A stretch of DNA of 64,000 nucleotides from Leptospira mtsangambouensis (GTDB taxonomy: Bacteria; Spirochaetota; Leptospiria; Leptospirales; Leptospiraceae), in the NCBI RefSeq assembly GCF_004770475.1, contig NZ_RQHK01000008.1:1-64000 (forward strand). The letters run 5' to 3'. The notes beneath the pieces are model-generated. The model was not told where the DNA came from. It was given only the letters and a program-made list of their open reading frames with translations, and made no database searches. A program made the position numbers and the translations under genes. Below are positions 51,648-60,504 of this stretch, in pieces (the stretch's first letter is position 1; every line of letters begins with the position of its first letter).

Positions 51648-52952
51648 ATGATTAACAAATATTATATTTTTGGAGTCGTCACAATTTTTGTAGTATTGTC
51701 TTGGCTGTTGACAACTCCCCCAAGTTATAATGAAGTCTCAAAAGCTCGTTTGGTAGAAGAAATGCCTATGGAGTTGAAAAATGCCGACATAGGTGATCTA
51801 ATTTCCACAGACATTGTAGACTTAGGAAAAGAAATACCTGGCCATGATGAAATCATTGGGATTCCAGGAACCAATAAAGTTTTAGTGAGTGCAAGAGATG
51901 AATGGATTTGGTTAGTCGATCTTGATACAAATACTGCTGAAAAATTTGCAGAATCTCCAGTTTCACCTACTGGTGCTACCTTGGTCCCAGGGAAAAAAGA
52001 TCAACTTTATTTCTGTATGGCTCGACTTGATTATAATAAATATCAAAAAAATCCTGGTTTGTATGTATTGGATCTCAATTCTAAAAAATTCGAGGAAATT
52101 GTTACGCGCGTCCCTATAACAGGGAATATGCGAGAGGACGGATTGGAAATTCCAAATCAAAAATCTGAAGATCAGGTTGTCGTATATTCGAATCCACTTA
52201 AAAATACAAAAGTTTCTGATTTATATGGAGAGGGCAGCCGACCTTTGCAATTTTGTAATGATTTAGCTGTCTCTAAAGATGGACGTCATGTTTATATCAC
52301 AGAGCCTTTCAGTCATCCGAAAGCTTCCTCAGGACTTGGTGCATTTGCTGAAGGGATCACCTTGGCTCACAATGGTCGTGTTTGGCGATATGATACAGAG
52401 AAAAAAACAATCGGTCTAGTCATAGAGAACATTGTATTCGCCGATGGAATATTAATCGAATACAATAAAAATGGTGAAGAAGAAAGTTTACTCATTAGCG
52501 AAACTGTCAATTTCCGAATGGGTCGCGCTTCTTTGTTTGGGCCAAACCAAGGAAAATATACAGTTTTATGGGATAATCTTCCCGGTTTACCAGATGGTCT
52601 TGATAGAGATAAGGATGGAAGAGTTTTGGTTGCTCTTATCAAAGACCGAACAGGTCTAATGAATTGGCTGCATAGAAATCCTTGGATCAAACCTTTGATA
52701 CTTCGTATCCCACCTACCTGGTTACCAAAATCAAAAGGAACAGGGATTCTTGTTTTGTCACCTGATGCTAGTGAGGTGATAGCATATAGCCACCATAATG
52801 GAACTAAAATTTTAGATGTTTCTGTGGTAGCTCCTGTAGGTGATAAATTTTTTCTCCCTAGTTTTTATAAAGATAATACAGGAATTCACTATATACCAAT
52901 GAATTCTCTTTTATTAAAATCAAAAGATAAAATTTTGAGTCGGGACAAATAA
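51648..52952 (+). CDS. Strictosidine-synthase/SMP-30-like six-bladed propeller protein
   Basis: 434 residues. An N-terminal helix (YIFGVVTIFVVLSWLL) is a signal or membrane anchor. The rest reads as a six-bladed beta-propeller of the strictosidine-synthase-like/SMP-30 type: IPGTNKVLVSARDEWIWLVD, FCNDLAVSKDGRHVYITEPF, GRVWRYDTEKKTIGLVIENIVFADGILIE, LLISETVNFRMGR, LPGLPDGLDRDKDGRVLVAL. The NDLAVS and LPDGLDRDKDGR blocks are where these enzymes bind the catalytic metal. Probably a periplasmic lactonase or esterase. The last base is shared with the next gene start. Confidence 0.8.
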   Translation: MINKYYIFGVVTIFVVLSWLLTTPPSYNEVSKARLVEEMPMELKNADIGDLISTDIVDLGKEIPGHDEIIGIPGTNKVLVSARDEWIWLVDLDTNTAEKFAESPVSPTGATLVPGKKDQLYFCMARLDYNKYQKNPGLYVLDLNSKKFEEIVTRVPITGNMREDGLEIPNQKSEDQVVVYSNPLKNTKVSDLYGEGSRPLQFCNDLAVSKDGRHVYITEPFSHPKASSGLGAFAEGITLAHNGRVWRYDTEKKTIGLVIENIVFADGILIEYNKNGEEESLLISETVNFRMGRASLFGPNQGKYTVLWDNLPGLPDGLDRDKDGRVLVALIKDRTGLMNWLHRNPWIKPLILRIPPTWLPKSKGTGILVLSPDASEVIAYSHHNGTKILDVSVVAPVGDKFFLPSFYKDNTGIHYIPMNSLLLKSKDKILSRDK

Positions 52953-53971
52953 TGAAAAAAACTTTATCCGTTTTTGGGGTTTTACTCGCAGGTATTTTGA
53001 TTTGGTCAATAGGATCTGATTCAAAAAGCAATTATAGAAAATTAGATAATTCTGATTTTCTATATGCGACTGTGATAATGAATAGCAAAAATCCAGAAAA
53101 ACTTTTTTTGTTTTACCAAAACACTTTTGGTGCAATCCTTTTAGAAAATGTAACTGATTGGAATCTAACAGAAAATAAAGAAGTGTATACGTTACGTACT
53201 TCTGGATATGCAGAAGAAGGACCCAGTCTAACTATTTTTAAATCCAAACAAACAAAGCCGGATGTTTCTTTCGCTAATGATTTAGGGTATGCTCATATTT
53301 GTTTTGAAAGTGATAATGTTCCTGGTCTGATTAAAAGGATTCGAAGTAACGGCGGTAAAATCATTAGTACATTTGATGATTTGGAAAAAGTCCCGGCTGT
53401 GTATGCAGCTGATCCAGATGGAAATATTTTTGAGGTTCATTTGCCTTTCCCAACCCCTGTGACTCCGAAAACCATTTATAGAACCTTAAATTCACTGATA
53501 AGAACCAATTTAAAATTATCACCTCCAGAAAACGATTCAATTCGGTTTCTACATGTTAATATTAACTCGAAAGATTGGGTGAAAACCATTGAGTTCTATA
53601 ACCAAGTTTTAAACACACAGACTACAGGCTTTGAAAGAGATTACAGTGGCGATTTTATCAAAAACCTAACAGGAGTCAATGGTGCTATTGTAAAAGGAAA
53701 ACATGTTGTTTTGCCAGGATATAGCGACGGTGGACCAACTTTTGAGGTGTTTACTTACAATGAGTCATCATCAAAAAAAATTCCTAATCAATTTGATCTT
53801 GGACGTGTGGCCACAGGGTTCTATGTTCAAAATCTTAACAATGCGTTGGAAATGTTTACAAAAGCCGGAGGTTCTATTCTGAACCAAAAAAATAACGAAT
53901 GGGCCCTCCTTAAAGATTTGGATGGGAACTTAATAGTGTACGTAGAACGAAAAACAATTAAAAGAGACTAA
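52952..53971 (+). CDS. Membrane-anchored double VOC (glyoxalase/dioxygenase-fold) protein
   Basis: 339 residues with an N-terminal signal/anchor (LSVFGVLLAGILIWSIG). Two VOC domains follow: DFLYATVIMNSKNPEKLFLFYQNTFGAILLE...GYAHICFESDNVPGLIKRIRSNGGKI...YAADPDGNIFEVHLPF, and IRFLHVNINSKDWVKTIEFYNQVL...GRVATGFYVQNLNNALEMFTKAGGSIL...LLKDLDGNLIVYVER. An His and a Glu at the usual metal positions are present in the first domain (HICFES, FEVHL); the second appears less complete. Likely a periplasmic lyase, isomerase or binding protein. Overlaps the previous stop (TAATG). Confidence 0.8.
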   Translation: MKKTLSVFGVLLAGILIWSIGSDSKSNYRKLDNSDFLYATVIMNSKNPEKLFLFYQNTFGAILLENVTDWNLTENKEVYTLRTSGYAEEGPSLTIFKSKQTKPDVSFANDLGYAHICFESDNVPGLIKRIRSNGGKIISTFDDLEKVPAVYAADPDGNIFEVHLPFPTPVTPKTIYRTLNSLIRTNLKLSPPENDSIRFLHVNINSKDWVKTIEFYNQVLNTQTTGFERDYSGDFIKNLTGVNGAIVKGKHVVLPGYSDGGPTFEVFTYNESSSKKIPNQFDLGRVATGFYVQNLNNALEMFTKAGGSILNQKNNEWALLKDLDGNLIVYVERKTIKRD

Positions 53972-53974
53972 CTA

Positions 53975-55018
53975 ATGTTATACAAAATACCAAAAAAAAT
54001 GAAGGCCCTAAAACAAATAGGACCTTTACCAGAAGAGTTCCTTTCTAATCCGAATGAGATCAAAAAGTGTTTAGAACTAATTGAGGTGGATGTTCCAAAG
54101 CCAGGACCTGGACAAGTACTCGTAAAGGTAAATCGGGGCTCCATGAACCCTAATGATTTATACCACATCCGTGGAGTTTACAGCTCCACTTTAAACTACC
54201 CTTATCCACGTGGGGTTGGATTCGAAGGTGCTGGAGTTGTGGTTGCGAGTGGTGGCGGAATCATTGGTCGACTTAGATTGGGGAAACGTGTTTCGCTTTA
54301 TAATAAAAATGGAATGTTTGCCGAATATGTGTTAGCTGATGCATTGAAGCTGATAGTTCTTCCTGATGATGTTCATTTCCAAGATGCTGCATCATCAGTT
54401 GCAAATCCAATTACTGGTGTAGGAATGGCAAAGTGGGCAAAGGCATCTGGTTCTAAATATTTTTTTATCACAGCTGCGGCAGGTGCAGTCGCACGGATGA
54501 CAATGCGAGTGGCTCATAGTTATGGGTTAAAGAGTATCGCAATTGTTCGCAGAGAGGAACAGATTCAGCTATGTAAAGAAGAGGGTGCTTCTTATGTTTT
54601 AAATCAATCAGATCCAAATTTTGAGGAGAATCTTACTGCTTTATGTAAAGAAGTAAATTGTACTTATGGATTTGATTGTATTGGTGGAGAAATGCCACTT
54701 ACTCTAATTCGTGCGTTACCACAAGGTTCTACACTTTGTATGTATGGGTATTTTAATACAGGGCCTATGTCATTCCAACCGCAAAAATTATTTAACGGAT
54801 GGAAAATCGCATTCTTTGAAACAGAATATTACGTCAATTCATTGTCACTTCTTTCCCGATTTCTATTATCTAGAGAGGTAATCAATAATGTAAATGGAAT
54901 GTTTAGGCCAAAAGTTCATAAACAATTTAAATTGGAAAATGCCTTCGAAGCCTATGCCTATTATAGCAACCATATGACTGATGGCAAAATCCAAATTGTT
55001 GTTGGAGAAGAAAACTAG
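53975..55018 (+). CDS. Zinc-less MDR oxidoreductase, second copy
   Basis: A 347-residue medium-chain reductase: VDVPKPGPGQVLVKVNRGSMNPNDLYHIRGVYSSTLNYPYPRGVGFEGAGVVVA, then a Rossmann domain ITAAAGAVARMTMRVAHSYGLKSIAIVRREEQIQLCKEEGASYVLN and FDCIGGEMPLTLIRALPQGSTLCMYGY. Like the first copy it lacks zinc ligands. It is only distantly related to the copy at 50605, so it probably acts on a different intermediate. Last gene of the plus-strand operon, three bases after the VOC gene. Confidence 0.87.
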   Translation: MLYKIPKKMKALKQIGPLPEEFLSNPNEIKKCLELIEVDVPKPGPGQVLVKVNRGSMNPNDLYHIRGVYSSTLNYPYPRGVGFEGAGVVVASGGGIIGRLRLGKRVSLYNKNGMFAEYVLADALKLIVLPDDVHFQDAASSVANPITGVGMAKWAKASGSKYFFITAAAGAVARMTMRVAHSYGLKSIAIVRREEQIQLCKEEGASYVLNQSDPNFEENLTALCKEVNCTYGFDCIGGEMPLTLIRALPQGSTLCMYGYFNTGPMSFQPQKLFNGWKIAFFETEYYVNSLSLLSRFLLSREVINNVNGMFRPKVHKQFKLENAFEAYAYYSNHMTDGKIQIVVGEEN

Positions 55019-55042
55019 TCGTCAATCTTCGTGACACGAAAA

Positions 55043-55888
55043 TCAAAGTCCAAATGTTTTTCGGAAAATGAAATCCTTCCATTTTGTAGGAAGCAATTTC
55101 ATTAAAAGATAATCGCGCCACCAATTCTGATGGATATCATAACGGTGACTTGGATTCTTCAATGTAGTAGCCCGAATGATTGTATCGGCGACTTTTTCCA
55201 CAGGTATCCCGTGACGAAATGAATTTTCTGCTTTCGCTAGAAAACGAAGAAGTGGCTCTTCGTAAACTTTGAGTGAAGGTTTTCTCTTTAGATCATTTTG
55301 AATTTTTGTTGCCATCGGTGTATTGATCATTGCAGGCGCAACGACAATTACCTTGATCCCCAAACAATAAAATTCAAGGCGCATTGCGGTTGATAATGCC
55401 TCTACTCCAAATTTACTCGCCGAATAAACTCCATTAAAGGGAAGAGTTCGTGAACCTCCTTGTGAACTAATATTCACGATTCGTCCTTTGCCTTTTACCA
55501 AGAGTGGCAGTACTGACCTACACATATTATGAATACCTATGAGGTTTACATTGATTACATTTTGAAAGTCTGTTGAAGTCATATCGTTAAGAGGACCGTT
55601 CGTGACAATGCCGGCAATATTCATTAGTGCACTGAGTCCTTCTCCTTTCAAGAGGTGCTCCAATTTCGATGCAGCGGAGACAGTGTTTGATTCATTGCGA
55701 ACATCGACAATGATCGGGAAGAATCTTTCACCGAATTTTTTTTGCAAAGTTTTGGCTTCTTTTTCATCTAAGGCAGTTCCAAAAACTCTATTGTTTTTGT
55801 TTTGAATCAATCGTTCTACTACAGCAAAACCAAGCCCCGAACCAGCACCTGTTACCAAAATATTTCTCGAATTTTTATTCAATTTCAT
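55043..55888 (-). CDS. Short-chain dehydrogenase/reductase
   Basis: An SDR of about 281 residues. NAD(P)-binding ILVTGAGSGLGFAVVERLIQ, IIVDVRNES, NIAGIVTNGPL, the catalytic IVNISSQGG and YSASKFGVEAL with Tyr and Lys, and VAPAMINTPM. The classical GxxxGxG and YxxxK are intact; the layout recalls retinol/steroid dehydrogenases. The start at 55888 is chosen for AAGGAAC just upstream; an ATG at 55909 is the longer option. A motif copy lies 42 bases upstream. It converges with the plus-strand operon. Confidence 0.9.
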   Translation of the reverse strand: MKLNKNSRNILVTGAGSGLGFAVVERLIQNKNNRVFGTALDEKEAKTLQKKFGERFFPIIVDVRNESNTVSAASKLEHLLKGEGLSALMNIAGIVTNGPLNDMTSTDFQNVINVNLIGIHNMCRSVLPLLVKGKGRIVNISSQGGSRTLPFNGVYSASKFGVEALSTAMRLEFYCLGIKVIVVAPAMINTPMATKIQNDLKRKPSLKVYEEPLLRFLAKAENSFRHGIPVEKVADTIIRATTLKNPSHRYDIHQNWWRDYLLMKLLPTKWKDFIFRKTFGL

Positions 55889-55929
55889 TGTTCCTTTTGA
55901 AAGAATCATATCCGAAAAAAAACATAGAT

Positions 55930-55945
55930 GCTTGAATGATTTCGG
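55930..55945 (+). promoter_or_regulatory. Cluster operator motif upstream of the SDR gene
   Basis: GCTTGAATGATTTCGG, identical over 16 bases to the copy at 50461-50476. It lies 42 bases upstream of the preferred SDR start on the other strand. Confidence 0.68.
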
Positions 55946-56004
55946 TGCATTCCAATAATATACTTCTGGTTTGAGAGACTAACCAGACTCTATTGCCTTT
56001 GGCA

Positions 56005-57099
56005 TTATTTCACTTTTTCCCACCATTTAGGGCATTGGGTCTCTGGATGACTGAGATCCAATGCCTCACCGATCATGGGTGTGACTACGTTAATATTTTG
56101 ATGTATCCCCAAGGAATGAATTCGTTTAAGAGGTTCATCCCATTCATGTAATGCCATTGTGAACTTTGAAGAATGAACCGGGATCAAATACTGGGTTTGT
56201 AGATCTTTTGCTGTTTGTATCACTTCCTCTGGAAATGAATGTACGTTTTTCCAAATTTTTCTATATTGCCCATTTTCTAAAATTGCAATTGTAAATGGCC
56301 CATATTTTTTCCCATACTCTGAAAAATGCGGACCATAACCTCCATCACCACTGATGTAGATTTTAAGTTTTTCAGAAAGAATTACATAGGAAGTCCATAA
56401 GGTTTGATTTTGAAAAATACTACGACCTGAGGAATGTTTTGTAGGTGTCAAAATCAATTTGTCATCATTGGCAAGGATCACTTCATCGAACCAATCTTTT
56501 TCGGAAATAACACTTTCAGTAAATCCTAATTCTCTAAAATAATCACCAATGCCAAGCGGTACGACTACATTTCTAATCTTGTCTTTCAATTTTGATATAG
56601 TTTTTAAATCGAGATGATCATAATGGTCATGAGTAATCAGCAAATAATCAATGTCTGGAAAATCATCCACAGCGTAAACATCAGTTCCGGGATAAGCAAG
56701 GTTACTAAAACTTACAGGAGATGCATATCCACTAAACGCAGGGTCAATTAAAATTGTCTGACCATTTAATTGTAAAAGAAATGAAGAATGACCAAACCAT
56801 ACGTATAGATCCTTATCTTTTGGTAAGTTTTTTAAGTTAGTTTTGATGGTTGGTATGGGGCCACTAGGTTCTCGTACAAACTGCCTACTGATCAAATAGT
56901 CATAGACAATGCCGAGTAAACTTGCTCCCTCAGCCATAGTTTTGGAACCATCAAGATTATGAAACGCACCATCCTTATAATTCGGAGAATCCCACCTTTT
57001 TTTAGTGACTTCATTAGAAATTAATGCGAAGTTAATCATTGCAATCGAAGTTATTAGAAAACAGTAAAACTTAAAATTCCTTTTCAGATGCATCATCAT
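56005..57099 (-). CDS. Metallo-beta-lactamase-fold hydrolase (NAPE-PLD/UlaG-like)
   Basis: About 364 residues with an N-terminal signal or anchor helix (FYCFLITSIAMINFALI). The MBL fold is clear: VWFGHSSFLLQLNGQTILIDPAF, the metal-binding LLITHDHYDHLDLKT (HxHxDH), YISGDGGYGPHFSEYGKKYGPFTIAILENG and IPVHSSKFTMALHEWDEPLKR. The WFGHSSFLLQ opening places it with NAPE-hydrolysing phospholipase D/UlaG-type enzymes. Probably periplasmic. Three adjacent ATGs at 57099-57093 are possible starts, 20 bases after the preceding gene. Third gene of the MFS-propeller-MBL operon. Confidence 0.85.
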   Translation of the reverse strand: MMMHLKRNFKFYCFLITSIAMINFALISNEVTKKRWDSPNYKDGAFHNLDGSKTMAEGASLLGIVYDYLISRQFVREPSGPIPTIKTNLKNLPKDKDLYVWFGHSSFLLQLNGQTILIDPAFSGYASPVSFSNLAYPGTDVYAVDDFPDIDYLLITHDHYDHLDLKTISKLKDKIRNVVVPLGIGDYFRELGFTESVISEKDWFDEVILANDDKLILTPTKHSSGRSIFQNQTLWTSYVILSEKLKIYISGDGGYGPHFSEYGKKYGPFTIAILENGQYRKIWKNVHSFPEEVIQTAKDLQTQYLIPVHSSKFTMALHEWDEPLKRIHSLGIHQNINVVTPMIGEALDLSHPETQCPKWWEKVK

Positions 57100-57118
57100 A
57101 TCTGTAGTGAATCCATCA

Positions 57119-58888
57119 TTATTTCTGATTAGAAAAACTAATACAAATGATAGACGGTCTTCCCCCCTCAATCGCATAAGACGGAAGGTTAGAACTACTA
57201 TTACATATCTTTCCTTCTTCAGTAAAAGCAATGTCTCTCATCCAGGTAACACGAGTAGGGAGGGGATATGCCAGAAATTTTTCTGTTTGAGGATTAAATC
57301 GAAACAATCTATCGGATGTATTGGATGTAATCCAAACCTCTCCTGTTTTTGGATGGACATTCAGTGCGTATGGTGCTTCCCATTCACCGGGTGCTAATGT
57401 AGGCATTTTATAAATATCGAATTTTTCAGTTTCTGTATTAAACTTCATCACTGCCCCATGATCAAATGCGGGGATCCAAAGTATTCCTCTTGCATCAAAT
57501 CTCGGACGTCGTGGTCCACTTAATGGAACATCGATCTCCTTAATTTGAAGAGTCATTGGATCAATTCTACCGATTTTGTTTGCTAATAACTTTGCATACC
57601 AAATGCTTCCATCAATCGGATGTACGTCGATTCCATATGGGAGATTCATTACATCTTTTCCATGACTTGCCCAGCGGTGCGGAGAAATAACGATGGGAAG
57701 ATTTTTCCCTGGCCAACTGGCGAAAAATTTCATCGCAAATGGTATTGTTGATTCCATCAACCATCGGATAAAACCATTTTTTGGTAAGTTTATGACCGTA
57801 AAACTTTGATTTTGTGGATCAAAACGAACTACGCTATTGGATATTGCTTGGGTAAACCAAATTATCCCTTTTTGATCAATTCGAATTGTATGTGGATAAA
57901 GTGCATCTCCTGGTACTTTAAACAGTTTATGTTCTTTTGAATGTATATTAAAAGAGGAGAGATAACCAGACAGTGCATTGGTAATCCAATAATTACCAAA
58001 CTTGTCTTCTGCTAGACTATGTGGGCCATGTTTTCCATTATAAACACCAATTGGCAATTGAAGTGCAGAAAAATTACCGCCAATCGGTAAACCATCAACA
58101 TCAGGTAACGGATATTTATTTACCATTCCCGTTTGAGGTGATATTTCCCAAATTACGTCATGCCCTTCATCTGCGGCATAAAACATTCCATCACTCCCAA
58201 TTTCGGCATCATGCGGGAAGGAAACACCATCTCCAAAAAACCATTCTTCTATTTTCGTATATGCAAAACTATCGTTGTACTCATAAGATTGAATGTTTTT
58301 GACTATTTCTCCTTTAAAGCCCTTTTCAAACGTATTGGCGACTTCTTTCTTTTCCCGGTCGTTTAATAGAGCCATATACCCGATCATTCTATCAATGGTT
58401 GATTCCCACTCCAATTTAGGACGTGGTCTTCTCGTTAATGCATTTCCAATTTGGTGACAATAATTACATTGGCTTATAAAACTTGCTTTTACGTCAGCAG
58501 AAGAAAATTCAAGCTGAGAAGAATGGGCTGATGCAGTCAAACTATCAGAGCTTTCACGAGGAGATTTAAGGTTTTCTAACTTAATGTTCTTTTGAATGGT
58601 TTTAGATTTTTCTAAATTGCCTAACTCTAAAGTATAATCATTGTAGAATTGAGATCTGACTCTTAGTTTTAATTGCCCTGGGTATTGAAAATTAAGATTG
58701 AACTCGCCATTCGATCCACTATAGACTGTTGTTTGCATATTCTGTGTGGATACGCTGACCATTGCCCCAGATACAATGACTCCTTCTTTGTTTTTAACGA
58801 TACCTTTGATAGTTGTTGCATCTAACAATGATACGAAGACATTGTTAAGAATAATAACGAAAAAGATGATTTTATTTTTTGAATACAT
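57119..58888 (-). CDS. Secreted cytochrome-c-motif and streptogramin-lyase-like propeller protein
   Basis: 589 residues in four parts. (1) Signal peptide (IIFFVIILNNVFVSLLDA). (2) A carboxypeptidase-regulatory-like beta domain (TIKGIVKNKEGVIVSGAMVSVST...GSNGEFNLNF). (3) A small helical module with a heme-attachment CNYCH (about residues 138-142), followed by WESTIDRMIGYMALLNDREKKEVANTF. (4) A Vgb-like propeller (about 210-580) with repeats such as FPHDAEIGSDGMFYAADEGHDVIWEISPQTG, HSLAEDKFGNYWITN, YGIDVHPIDGSIWYAKL and LNVHPKTGEVWITSNTSDRLFRF. Likely a periplasmic redox enzyme or electron acceptor; activity unknown. Seven bases after the MFS gene. Confidence 0.8.
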   Translation of the reverse strand: MYSKNKIIFFVIILNNVFVSLLDATTIKGIVKNKEGVIVSGAMVSVSTQNMQTTVYSGSNGEFNLNFQYPGQLKLRVRSQFYNDYTLELGNLEKSKTIQKNIKLENLKSPRESSDSLTASAHSSQLEFSSADVKASFISQCNYCHQIGNALTRRPRPKLEWESTIDRMIGYMALLNDREKKEVANTFEKGFKGEIVKNIQSYEYNDSFAYTKIEEWFFGDGVSFPHDAEIGSDGMFYAADEGHDVIWEISPQTGMVNKYPLPDVDGLPIGGNFSALQLPIGVYNGKHGPHSLAEDKFGNYWITNALSGYLSSFNIHSKEHKLFKVPGDALYPHTIRIDQKGIIWFTQAISNSVVRFDPQNQSFTVINLPKNGFIRWLMESTIPFAMKFFASWPGKNLPIVISPHRWASHGKDVMNLPYGIDVHPIDGSIWYAKLLANKIGRIDPMTLQIKEIDVPLSGPRRPRFDARGILWIPAFDHGAVMKFNTETEKFDIYKMPTLAPGEWEAPYALNVHPKTGEVWITSNTSDRLFRFNPQTEKFLAYPLPTRVTWMRDIAFTEEGKICNSSSNLPSYAIEGGRPSIICISFSNQK

Positions 58889-58895
58889 ATTGCCC

Positions 58896-60161
58896 TTATT
58901 TTATCTCCGCAGCCAGTAATCTTTCGTCTAAGTCTTTAACCGATTGTTTGTTTTGGATGATCCCGAGATAGAACGTTACGATACCTGCAATTACACAGGA
59001 AAACGATGCTGTAATGAGTGCAATTTTATAAGTAGCCAATACATCGAAACAGTAACCAAACGCAATTGGTCCCAAAACTCCCCCTAGACAGTTGGCTCCA
59101 TACAAAGTCCCATAGATAGCACCGAAAGATTTCATACCAAAATATTTTCGAATGATAAATGGAATGAAGTCACCTTCTGCACCTATCGCAAATCCACCGA
59201 GAAAAGCACCAAATCCTAGAATGGGAATCCAGGCCTCAGGATAAACAGCAATCAACCCTATCCCAATTCCACCTAAAAGGAATGCAACTGCAGCTACATT
59301 TGTTGCAGGAAAAATATCCATCAATGCGCCGGAAATCAATCTACCTAGTACAAGTCCCACTCCTGCAAATGCCACTATCCTTGCAGCAATTTCTGGTGAA
59401 ATTCCTCTGTCGGTAATCACTGCAGCCATATGAATGGCTGCTCCAAGTCCAGAAGCTGCAACTATAAAGATAATTCCGAATAAAATCCAATAACTAGGTA
59501 AAGCCAAAACTTCAGCTAACAACTGACCTTCAGTCTCTTCTTTCTTAATTTGATTGTGATGGTGAGTCTTTTGTTTCACTAAAACAAATATAATAAACCA
59601 TGCAAGTAACCCTTGCCCAAAAGAAATTCCTGCAAGTGTTATATAAGCAATTCTCCAACCATAAGAAGAAATTAAATGCTGAGAAAAAATAGGGTAGATA
59701 ACGGCACCCAGTCCGAGTCCTACCATCGCAGCTCCTAGAGCCAAACCGAGACGTTTTTCAAACCACTGGGCCAACACGGCAAGATACCCAAGTGCAGTTG
59801 TTCCAACGCCTAAAAATCCAATGCCAAAGCTTAAAGTTGTCATTATGAAGAAATTCCCATGTAATTGCGAAAGCGACATTATCAATAATGAAATCAAAAC
59901 GATTGATGCACCCACAACTTTTGCTGAACCAATACGATCGATGAGTCTTCCCACAAAAATTGCACCTAACGTCACACCTACCATAGAAGAAATGGTTGCT
60001 GCCGATGTTTGCCCACGTCCCCAATTTAACTCAAATGCAAGTGGCTTTAAAAAAATGGATAAAGTCGTAAAGTATAATGAACTGAAACCTCCAGCCATTC
60101 CAATTGCAGCTCCAAAAACAATGAGTACCTGTTTATATTTTAGAGATTGATTATTTATCAT
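58896..60161 (-). CDS. MFS transporter (monocarboxylate/OFA-like)
   Basis: A 421-residue transporter with twelve predicted helices. The N-terminal half has GGFSSLYFTTLSIFLKPLAFELNWGRGQTSAATISSMVGVTLGAIFVGRLIDRIGSAKVVG, containing the MFS motif A-like GRLIDRIG. The central loop is His-rich (KTHHHNQIKKEE). The C-terminal half repeats the fold. The sequence resembles the OFA/MCT-type carriers of organic acids. It heads a minus-strand operon and has the cluster motif 101 bases upstream, so it probably imports the substrate of the cluster. Confidence 0.87.
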   Translation of the reverse strand: MINNQSLKYKQVLIVFGAAIGMAGGFSSLYFTTLSIFLKPLAFELNWGRGQTSAATISSMVGVTLGAIFVGRLIDRIGSAKVVGASIVLISLLIMSLSQLHGNFFIMTTLSFGIGFLGVGTTALGYLAVLAQWFEKRLGLALGAAMVGLGLGAVIYPIFSQHLISSYGWRIAYITLAGISFGQGLLAWFIIFVLVKQKTHHHNQIKKEETEGQLLAEVLALPSYWILFGIIFIVAASGLGAAIHMAAVITDRGISPEIAARIVAFAGVGLVLGRLISGALMDIFPATNVAAVAFLLGGIGIGLIAVYPEAWIPILGFGAFLGGFAIGAEGDFIPFIIRKYFGMKSFGAIYGTLYGANCLGGVLGPIAFGYCFDVLATYKIALITASFSCVIAGIVTFYLGIIQNKQSVKDLDERLLAAEIK

Positions 60162-60504
60162 TTAGTTTCTGCTCTTCTGTATTATCATTTTTCATATCCG
60201 AATCCAAAACTATTGATACTTGAATGTTCAATGTAAAATGTATCAGAAGGTGTTCTAATTTCCTTGAATGATTTCGGTAAGTTCCTAAAAAACTTCAGTA
60301 GTAGGTCTTTTAAAAGTTGTCTTTACCACCGAAACAAATAAACCAGAAAATATCAAAAATTATAACATTTCGTAAAAGACATTTTACAGCATAAATTCAT
60401 AATATTTACTCATATTTGACTATTTATATATCTTGTATTTACCATTCAAATATGAATAAATATGTCTTGAAAAATATTTAAGCTGTCATATCTTACTATT
60501 TAAG
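60162..60504. other. Intergenic region between the MFS gene and hipB
   Basis: 343 bases, very A+T-rich near hipB. It contains the cluster motif at 60262-60277, a partial motif (ACTTGAATG) near 60218, and an inverted repeat CATATTTG (60411-60418)/CAAATATG (60447-60454) that could be a HipB operator in the hipBA promoter. No gene is seen. Confidence 0.45.
60262..60277 (+). promoter_or_regulatory. Cluster operator motif upstream of the MFS operon
   Basis: CCTTGAATGATTTCGG; the last 15 bases are identical to the copies at 50462-50476 and 55931-55945. It lies 101 bases upstream of the MFS start. Confidence 0.66.

Noticed and set aside
57119..58888. Annotation as virginiamycin B lyase (antibiotic resistance)
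   Set aside because: The propeller is Vgb-like, but the added cytochrome motif, extra domain and catabolic-type neighbourhood argue against a resistance enzyme.
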